Positions 58,008 to 64,000 of a stretch of 64,000 bases of DNA are shown in pieces. The position numbers and the translations under genes were made by a program. Location of the stretch: positions 372,001 through 436,000 of the forward strand of contig CP049781.1 of the NCBI GenBank assembly GCA_011082265.1. Reading direction: 5' to 3'. Every line of letters starts with the position of its first letter. Positions within the stretch are counted from its first letter, which is position 1. The DNA comes from Candidatus Lachnocurva vaginae. GTDB lineage: Bacteria > Bacillota > Clostridia > Lachnospirales > Lachnospiraceae. The notes under the pieces were generated by a model that did no database searches, had not been told where the DNA came from, and saw only the letters and a list, made by a program, of their open reading frames with translations.

Positions 58008-59537
58008 ATGGCAATGGTAGTACAACACAACATGCAGGCTATGAACTCAAATAGAGTTTTAGGCGGAACGACTTTAGCACAAGCTAAGTCAACAGAAAAG
58101 CTTTCATCAGGCTTTAGAATCAACCGTGCAGCAGATGATGCAGCAGGTCTTACAATTAGTGAAAAGATGAGAAAGCAGATTAAAGGCTTAAATCGTGCAT
58201 CAAAGAATGCACAGGATGGTATATCTGCAGTTCAGACAGCAGAAGGAGCACTTACAGAAGTACACTCCATGCTTCAAAGAATGAACGAACTTTCAACTCA
58301 GGCAGCAAATGGAACAAATAGTAAATCAGATAGAGATGCTATCCAGTCAGAAATCGGACAGCTTACAACAGAAATCGACCGTGTAGCTGAAACAACAAAG
58401 TTCAATGAAACTTATCTTTTAAAAGGTGATTCAACGCAGGCACAGAAGACAATCAACTTACCGGCACATGATGCAGGACTTAAGGGAAAACTTGAAGATA
58501 ATGGTGATGGAACTGCTAAGTTTACAATGGATAAACTTAACGCCGGCGATAAGGTTATGATTGGCGGAAAAGAGTATACTATTGGAGATACCAAACAAGA
58601 AATTGAAAAAGCTGTTAAGAAAGTTCTTAAAGGTGATGCTAATAAGAACTTTGAAGGCGGCGAAAAAGTTACAGTTAATGGACAAGAGTATACATATCAT
58701 AAGGAAATAGCTAAAGTTACTACAGCTGGTCCAACTAAAACAGAAGGTGCAAGCGCTGGATGGTATACAGAAGATCCTACAGAAGCTGCTAAAACGAAGG
58801 CACAGACAGCTACTGATATATTCAAAGATGGAGCAAAGATTAAGGCTGGCGGTAAAGAATTTGCAATATTAAAAGATGAAAAACCAGCTGCTGTAGCGGG
58901 AGGAAAAGCTGGTGATGGAGTTGATGATAACGATGCATCAATTATCTCTGATAAAAAAGCATATATGCTTGCAGCAGATGAGCTTAAAGCAGCAAATGAA
59001 ATCGGAAATACAAAAGGTGAGGTAGTTGTAGGGAAGAAGAATAATAAAGGTGAAGTTAAAGCTGTTACGGATATGAAGAATGCTGACAATGTATTCGATA
59101 TTCAGGTAGCCAAAGCAGAAGTTCCTCAAACCCTTTCCTTCAACCTTCACGTAGGTTCAGATGCTGACATGACAAATAAGATCAACGTAAATGTTGAAGC
59201 TATGACATCAGCATATCTTGGAGTTAAAAATCTTAATGTATCAGATGAGACAGGAAATGCTGCAACTTATGCAATTGACTCAATAGGCGATGCTATTTCT
59301 AAGGTATCAGCTCAGAGATCATCACTCGGAGCTATTCAGAACAGACTTGAGCATACAATCGCTAACTTGGATAACATATCTGAAAATACGACAGCAGCTG
59401 AGTCACGTATAAGAGATACAGATATGGCTTCTGAAATGGTTGAGTACTCTAAGAATAATATTCTTAAGCAGGCAGGTACATCAATGCTTGCACAGGCTAA
59501 TCAGTCAAGTCAGGGAGTATTGTCACTTCTTCAGTAA
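58008..59537 (+). CDS. Flagellin, copy 3
   Basis: 509 residues. The ends are nearly identical to copies 1 and 2 even at DNA level, with a divergent central domain (about 145-375) rich in Ala, Lys and Gly and without cysteines. It ends GVLSLLQ instead of GVLALLQ. It has the best sigma-28 promoter of the three and its own terminator, so it may be the main filament protein. Confidence 0.95.
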   Translation: MAMVVQHNMQAMNSNRVLGGTTLAQAKSTEKLSSGFRINRAADDAAGLTISEKMRKQIKGLNRASKNAQDGISAVQTAEGALTEVHSMLQRMNELSTQAANGTNSKSDRDAIQSEIGQLTTEIDRVAETTKFNETYLLKGDSTQAQKTINLPAHDAGLKGKLEDNGDGTAKFTMDKLNAGDKVMIGGKEYTIGDTKQEIEKAVKKVLKGDANKNFEGGEKVTVNGQEYTYHKEIAKVTTAGPTKTEGASAGWYTEDPTEAAKTKAQTATDIFKDGAKIKAGGKEFAILKDEKPAAVAGGKAGDGVDDNDASIISDKKAYMLAADELKAANEIGNTKGEVVVGKKNNKGEVKAVTDMKNADNVFDIQVAKAEVPQTLSFNLHVGSDADMTNKINVNVEAMTSAYLGVKNLNVSDETGNAATYAIDSIGDAISKVSAQRSSLGAIQNRLEHTIANLDNISENTTAAESRIRDTDMASEMVEYSKNNILKQAGTSMLAQANQSSQGVLSLLQ

Positions 59538-59654
59538 TAATTAATATGACTTAGAGAATCAAGATGAGTTAAAGCTTATAGTAAATTAAAATTACTATAG
59601 CTAAGCTAAAGCGATTTAATGTATATTAAATCAAATATGCATGTTGTATAAAGC

Positions 59655-59701
59655 CAAAAAAAAAGAGAATTTCTTCTCGCATGAGAAGAGATTCTCTTTT
59701 T
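59655..59701 (+). terminator. Terminator after flagellin 3
   Basis: AAAAAGAGAAT...TTCTC pairs with GAGAA...ATTCTCTTTTT, with loop GCAT. Confidence 0.9.
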
Positions 59702-59835
59702 GTTTTATTATATAAAATAGATTTTAAAAATTCTTACAAAACAAAGCACTCTCCTTTATTTACTTTGCACAAAAATTTTAAAACAAAATAATAAAATATA
59801 GACATAATAAATTATAAATGTTACTATATTCCTTG

Positions 59836-59849
59836 TGAAACCGGTTGAA
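59836..59849. promoter_or_regulatory. LacI-family operator
   Basis: TGAAACCGGTTGAA contains the perfect palindrome AACCGGTT (59839-59846) typical of LacI-type operators. It lies about 90 bp before the regulator gene in otherwise A/T-only sequence, so the regulator probably controls its own operon. The stretch 59702-59934 holds no gene. Confidence 0.65.
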
Positions 59850-59934
59850 ATTTTTAAAATTTAAAGCTTTAAATGCTGAAGTATTATAAAAGGTTAAAAG
59901 GAAATGAGCTCTAATAAATCTCATTAGAAAACAA

Positions 59935-60942
59935 ATGGCGGAAAAAAAAGTTACTATGCAAATGGTGGCTAACAGATTGGGAATTTCAAAATCAACTGTA
60001 TCAAAAGCTATATCCAATTATAGAGGAATAAGTAAAAAGACTCGTAAGAAAGTTTTAGATGCAATGAAGGAGATGGATTTTCATCCCAATTCAATGGCAA
60101 GAAATTTAGCCAACGATGTTTCTAAAAATATAGGTTTAATTTTACCCAATGGAAATGACGACTTTTTTATAAGTCCTTTTTTCCAAAATTGCTTAAGAGG
60201 AATGACAGAAACAGCTGGTGATAGAGGTTATGATTTATTAATCATTTATAATGGTAATGATGTCTGTAAAGCTGTAGATATGGCAATAAAAGAGAGAAAG
60301 GTTGACGGAATAATTTTGCTTCGTTCTACCTTAAATAATCCTATAGTTAAGTATTTAAAACAAAAGAATTTCCCTTTTGTACTGATAGGAAAATCTTTGG
60401 ATTTTAAAGATATAAATACGGTTGATACTGACAATATAAAAGCATCCTATGATTTAACTGAAAGGCTTATAAAAAAGGGATGTAAAGAGATTGCTTTTAT
60501 AGGAGGAAATAAGGATTCTGTAGTTACTATAGATAGAAAAAAGGGATATTATAAAGCCTTAAAGAATAACAATTTATCATATAAAGAAAATATGGCGATA
60601 GAAAGCGATTTTACATCTAGCAGCGGATATTTTAGTATGAAAGATATAATGGCTAAATATCCCGATACGGATGGTGTGATAGTAACTGATGAGATTATGT
60701 TTATAGGAGTAGCTAATTATATAAGCGAATATGAAGGACTTAATAAAAAGGTTATAGCGGGGATTTTTGGCAATGGACTTTTAGAAATTGAAAATCCTTT
60801 ATATAAAAGCAAAATTGATGTTATAAAGCTTGACATTAATTCAAATGATATAGGTTCTTTAAGCTGCAACAAAATAATAGATATAATTGAGAATAAAGAA
60901 GTTCAAAGAGAGAGTTATATTCGATATGATATAAGTAAATAA
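59935..60942 (+). CDS. LacI-family transcriptional regulator of a sugar operon
   Basis: 335 residues. The N-terminal HTH (VTMQMVANRLGISKSTVSKA, about 5-25) and hinge (MDFHPNSMARNLANDVSKNI) are followed by a periplasmic-binding-type effector domain (about 60-335) with DGIILLRS and a GVIVTDEIM segment. It lacks a strong ribosome site. Its position before the binding protein suggests it senses the sugar or a phosphate derivative. The ligand is unknown. Confidence 0.9.
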   Translation: MAEKKVTMQMVANRLGISKSTVSKAISNYRGISKKTRKKVLDAMKEMDFHPNSMARNLANDVSKNIGLILPNGNDDFFISPFFQNCLRGMTETAGDRGYDLLIIYNGNDVCKAVDMAIKERKVDGIILLRSTLNNPIVKYLKQKNFPFVLIGKSLDFKDINTVDTDNIKASYDLTERLIKKGCKEIAFIGGNKDSVVTIDRKKGYYKALKNNNLSYKENMAIESDFTSSSGYFSMKDIMAKYPDTDGVIVTDEIMFIGVANYISEYEGLNKKVIAGIFGNGLLEIENPLYKSKIDVIKLDINSNDIGSLSCNKIIDIIENKEVQRESYIRYDISK

Positions 60943-60990
60943 CCGAAAGGACTAGTTAATATATTTAGCCGAAAGGCAAAGGAGGGAAGT

Positions 60991-62277
60991 ATGAAACTAA
61001 AAAAAGTAATGACTTTAGCTTTAGCCGGTCTTATGACAGCTTCAGTTCTTACAGGTTGTTCAGGCGGTAATGGAGGTAAGTCGGCAAGCGGTCAGGTTAC
61101 TGTTGATGTATTCCAATTTAAGGTTGAGTTTAAGGAGCAATTCAATAAACTTGCCAAGGAATATATGAAAGAAAATCCTAATGTAAAGGTTAATATAACT
61201 ACAGTAGGTGGCGGTGCCGATTATGGTGCAGCTCTTAAATCAAAATTTTCATCAGGAAATGAACCTGCAATCTTCAATGTAGGCGGACCTTCTGATGTTA
61301 AGGATTGGAAGAGTAAACTTCAAGATTTAAGCAGTTCAAAGCTTGTTAAAGATGCACTTCCTAAGACTGTTGACGGTGTTACAGTTGATGGAAAGGTTTA
61401 TGGATTACCATATAATCAGGAAGGATATGGATTTATTTATAATAAAGAAGTATTCAAGAAAGCCGGAATCAATGCTGACGAAATTACAAATTATGCTAAA
61501 TTAAAAGAAGCTGTTGAAAAGCTTGACTCAAAGAAGAAGGACTTAGGTCTTGAAGCAGTATTTGCTCTTCCTGCAAAGGAAACTTGGGTAACAGGACTTC
61601 ATTTATCAAATGTTTTCTTATCACCTGAATTTAATGGAGATATAAATAAGACATTCAAGTCAAAGACTGTTGATTTTAAATATGCAAAGCAATTTAAAGA
61701 TATTCTTGACATGGAAAACAAATATTCAGTACAGCCGACAAACAGCCTCGACTATTCACAGCAGGTTGAAAAACTCTTCTCAATGAAGAAAGTTGCTCTT
61801 ATTCAGCAAGGTAACTGGGTATTCAATTCAATCAATGATATCGATAGCGACCTTGCAAAGAATATAGGAATTATTCCTATACCTGTTGAAGGTGTTGCAG
61901 AAGGCAAGATGCCGGTAGGCGTACCTATGTACTGGGCAGTTAATAGCAAGAAGGATGAAAAAGTTAAGAAAGAAGCAATTAAGTTCTTAGAGTGGATGTA
62001 CACATCTGACAAAGGAAAAGACTTCGTAATTAATCAGTTTAAATTTATCCCTGCATACAAAGGATTTGATGAATCTAAGATTAGCGATCCACTTTCAAAA
62101 GAGATATACAAATATGCTAAAGATGGAAAGACAATCAACTGGGTATTCATGGGATATCCTTCAGGTTGGGGACAAGATAAACTTGGCGCCGATATTCAGA
62201 AATATGTTGCAGGAAAAACGTCGTGGGATGATATGATTGATACAGCCAAAAAGACATGGGCTGATAAGAGAAAATAA
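60991..62277 (+). CDS. Sugar ABC transporter substrate-binding lipoprotein
   Basis: 428 residues. Lipoprotein signal MKLKKVMTLALAGLMTASVL ends with lipobox LTGC, so mature Cys is near residue 23 and the protein is anchored outside the membrane. It has the family-1 solute-binding fold with VGGGADYGAALKSKFSSG, YGLPYNQEGYGFIYNKEVFK and QGNWVFNSI. The family binds oligosaccharides. The actual sugar cannot be read from sequence. Ribosome site AAAGGAGGGAAGT. Confidence 0.94.
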   Translation: MKLKKVMTLALAGLMTASVLTGCSGGNGGKSASGQVTVDVFQFKVEFKEQFNKLAKEYMKENPNVKVNITTVGGGADYGAALKSKFSSGNEPAIFNVGGPSDVKDWKSKLQDLSSSKLVKDALPKTVDGVTVDGKVYGLPYNQEGYGFIYNKEVFKKAGINADEITNYAKLKEAVEKLDSKKKDLGLEAVFALPAKETWVTGLHLSNVFLSPEFNGDINKTFKSKTVDFKYAKQFKDILDMENKYSVQPTNSLDYSQQVEKLFSMKKVALIQQGNWVFNSINDIDSDLAKNIGIIPIPVEGVAEGKMPVGVPMYWAVNSKKDEKVKKEAIKFLEWMYTSDKGKDFVINQFKFIPAYKGFDESKISDPLSKEIYKYAKDGKTINWVFMGYPSGWGQDKLGADIQKYVAGKTSWDDMIDTAKKTWADKRK

Positions 62278-62350
62278 TATATACGACATTTAATTATTTA
62301 ATATATTAACAACGGTCCAAGATATATAGAAAAGTCTATAATGTTCAAAC

Positions 62351-62378
62351 AGAAGGTGCTGTTTAGGCAGCACCTTCT
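62351..62378 (+). other. Intercistronic hairpin between binding protein and permease
   Basis: AGAAGGTGCTG and CAGCACCTTCT pair perfectly over 11 bp around TTTAGG. No T-run follows, so it probably protects or attenuates the binding-protein mRNA rather than ending it fully. Confidence 0.75.
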
Positions 62379-62411
62379 ATTATGAATGTTATCATCATAT
62401 GGGGAGGCAGT

Positions 62412-63287
62412 ATGTATAATACTAAACGAAAAAAATATGGATTGTTCTTTTGGCTTTTTATTGCTCCGGCATTAATAGCTTTATTTATGGTAGTAATAGT
62501 TCCACTATTATATGGAATATATTATTCATTTACCAATTGGGATGGTATCAATGAACCGGTTTTTCAGGGATTTACCAATTATGTAAAGCTGTTAAAGGAT
62601 CAAAGCTTTAGAGATTCATTATGGTTTACAACTAAATTTGCTGTAGTATCAGTTATTTTAATCAATGTAATAGGGCTTTCGCTAGCACTATTAGTTACGC
62701 AGAAAATAAAAGGAAATAATCTCCTTAGAACTATATTTTTTATGCCTAACTTAATCGGCGGTCTTATATTAGGATTTATTTGGCAATTCGTCTTTATCTC
62801 AGCATTTACAGCAATAGGAGAAAAAGTAGGTATAAAAGCTTTAGAGGGATGGCTTTCCACAACAAAAACGGGATTTTGGGGACTTGTTATTTTGACTGCT
62901 TGGCAGATGTCAGGATATATAATGATAATCTATATAGCTCATCTTGAAAGTATTCCGGAAGATGTTCTTGAAGCTGCAAAGATTGATGGAGCAACTTCTT
63001 TTCAAAGATTTCGCTATATAATATTTCCTCTTGTAGCACCTGCTTTTACAGTAAGTTTATTCCTTACTTTATCAAACTCATTTAAGTTATATGATCAAAA
63101 CTTATCTCTTACAGGAGGAGCACCTTATAATTCTACACAAATGGTTGCGATGAATATTTATAATACGGCTTTTGTAAATAATAATATGGCATTTGCACAG
63201 GCAAAGGCTGTTATATTCTTTATAATCATTGCAATTATTTCATTGACACAGGTTTATTACAACAAGAAGAAGGAGGTTGAAATGTAA
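62412..63287 (+). CDS. Sugar ABC transporter permease 1 (MalF/UgpA type)
   Basis: 291 residues from the ATG at 62412 (GGGGAGGCAGT upstream). A start at 62382 precedes this ribosome site. Six membrane helices. The EAA loop LEAAKIDGATSFQRFRYIIF near residues 195-215 contacts the ATPase. It pairs with the second permease, whose start overlaps by one base. Confidence 0.93.
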   Translation: MYNTKRKKYGLFFWLFIAPALIALFMVVIVPLLYGIYYSFTNWDGINEPVFQGFTNYVKLLKDQSFRDSLWFTTKFAVVSVILINVIGLSLALLVTQKIKGNNLLRTIFFMPNLIGGLILGFIWQFVFISAFTAIGEKVGIKALEGWLSTTKTGFWGLVILTAWQMSGYIMIIYIAHLESIPEDVLEAAKIDGATSFQRFRYIIFPLVAPAFTVSLFLTLSNSFKLYDQNLSLTGGAPYNSTQMVAMNIYNTAFVNNNMAFAQAKAVIFFIIIAIISLTQVYYNKKKEVEM

Positions 63288-64000
63288 TGGAGAGTAAAAG
63301 CAAAAAAATTTTACTTTATGTTGTAGGTATAATCTTGGGATTTTTATGGATAAGTCCATTTTACCTTATGATAGTAAATTCACTTAAAAGCAAAAAAGAA
63401 ATATTTCAGTCTCCGCTAAGCCTACCTAAGGGATTTAATCTTGAAAATTATAGAGAAGCTGCGGAAAGACTTACATTTTTAAAAACATTTTTAAATTCAC
63501 TTGTAATAACAGTAGTATCAGTTTTCGTTATTGTTTTATTTTCGTCTATGGCAGCATACGCTTTATCAAGAGTAAAGGGAAGAGTAAGTACATTCATATT
63601 CTTTGTATTTGTCGCAGCAATGCTTATACCTTTTCAGGCGGTTATGATTCCTCTTATATCGCTATTCGGAAAGCTTAATATGCTTAACAGACCGGGAATT
63701 GTATTCCTATATTTGGGCTTTGGATCAAGTATGTCGATATTCTTATACCACGGTACAATGAATTCAATCCCGAAAGCACTTGACGAAGCTGCTATAATAG
63801 ATGGCTGTAATAGATTTCAAGTATTTTGGTATATAATATTTCCGATATTAAAACCGATTACTGTTACAGTATCGATACTTAATACAATTTGGATTTGGAA
63901 CGATTTCCTTTTACCTTCACTTGTTATAAACAAGCCGGGAATGGAAACTATACCGCTTAAAATGTTCTTCTTCTTCGGAGAATATACTAAACAATGGCAC
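63287..64000 (+). CDS. Sugar ABC transporter permease 2 (MalG/UgpE type), 3' partial
   Basis: 238 codons are visible and the frame is open to the window end. It starts MESKSKKILLYVVGIILGFL after AGGAGGTTGAAATG. It shows an SPFYLMIVNSLKSKKEI start, LNSLVITVVSV, an AAYALSR segment and the EAA loop DEAAIIDGCNRFQVFWYIIF. It would complete the channel with permease 1. No ATPase gene is seen, and such importers often share an MsmX-type ATPase encoded elsewhere. Confidence 0.92.
   Translation, partial: MESKSKKILLYVVGIILGFLWISPFYLMIVNSLKSKKEIFQSPLSLPKGFNLENYREAAERLTFLKTFLNSLVITVVSVFVIVLFSSMAAYALSRVKGRVSTFIFFVFVAAMLIPFQAVMIPLISLFGKLNMLNRPGIVFLYLGFGSSMSIFLYHGTMNSIPKALDEAAIIDGCNRFQVFWYIIFPILKPITVTVSILNTIWIWNDFLLPSLVINKPGMETIPLKMFFFFGEYTKQWH

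Overview
The window comes from a low-GC Gram-positive anaerobe of the class Clostridia, probably a motile member of or near the Lachnospiraceae. The evidence is AT-rich codon use, a TGS-type nucleoside kinase, a DUF5685 protein, the classic priA-def-fmt-rsmB-rlmN-stp-prkC-rsgA-rpe-thiN order, flagellins with a GGA-loop leader, and a LacI/sugar-ABC operon. The genus cannot be fixed from sequence reading alone.

Layout. (1) 1-23.2 kb is a housekeeping backbone, all on the + strand: a 5'-truncated nucleoside kinase, RNase P RNA, a DUF5685 protein, primosome/formyl-methionine/rRNA-methylation genes, the PP2C phosphatase and PASTA kinase pair, rsgA, rpe, thiN, ychF, nrdR, a YqeG phosphatase, rpiB, efp, yvcK, a phosphopantetheinyl transferase, an AP2-like protein, and a CheY-like regulator with a CheX-like partner. 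This backbone is peppered with short tandem repeats of 13-38 bp, several of which copy or enter gene ends.

(2) 23,387-54,201 is an apparently complete siphovirus-type prophage of about 30.8 kb. It is bounded by a 16-bp direct repeat, and each end carries a tandem pair of 11-bp TTGTYACTA boxes that look like integrase arm sites. Leftward lysogeny genes (integrase, small protein, repressor) face a rightward lytic programme: Cro-like and XRE regulators, a pentapeptide-repeat protein, transglycosylase, YqaJ/RecT/RusA recombination genes, a replication protein with an iteron-like array inside it, late regulators, terminase, portal, MuF capsid protein fused to a candidate toxin domain with a coupled candidate immunity gene, capsid, connectors, tail, tape measure, fibre, holin and GH25 lysin. 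Broken remnants of a DNA methyltransferase and of a RhuM-like gene lie between working genes.

(3) At 54.2 kb the right attachment site coincides with the extended -10 box of a gene whose RNA looks like 6S RNA, so the phage appears to sit in the promoter of a global transcription regulator.

(4) 54.5-59.6 kb holds three tandem flagellin genes. They share nearly identical ends and have divergent central domains and individual leaders. (5) 59.8-64 kb holds a LacI-type regulator and a carbohydrate ABC importer (lipoprotein, permease 1, partial permease 2).

The most noteworthy points are the insertion into the 6S promoter, the MuF-toxin/immunity module, a small RNA facing the integrase leader that could pair with phage ribosome-binding sites, the iteron array inside the replication gene, an in-frame amber codon after the pentapeptide-repeat gene, and a leftward small gene inserted in the late region.
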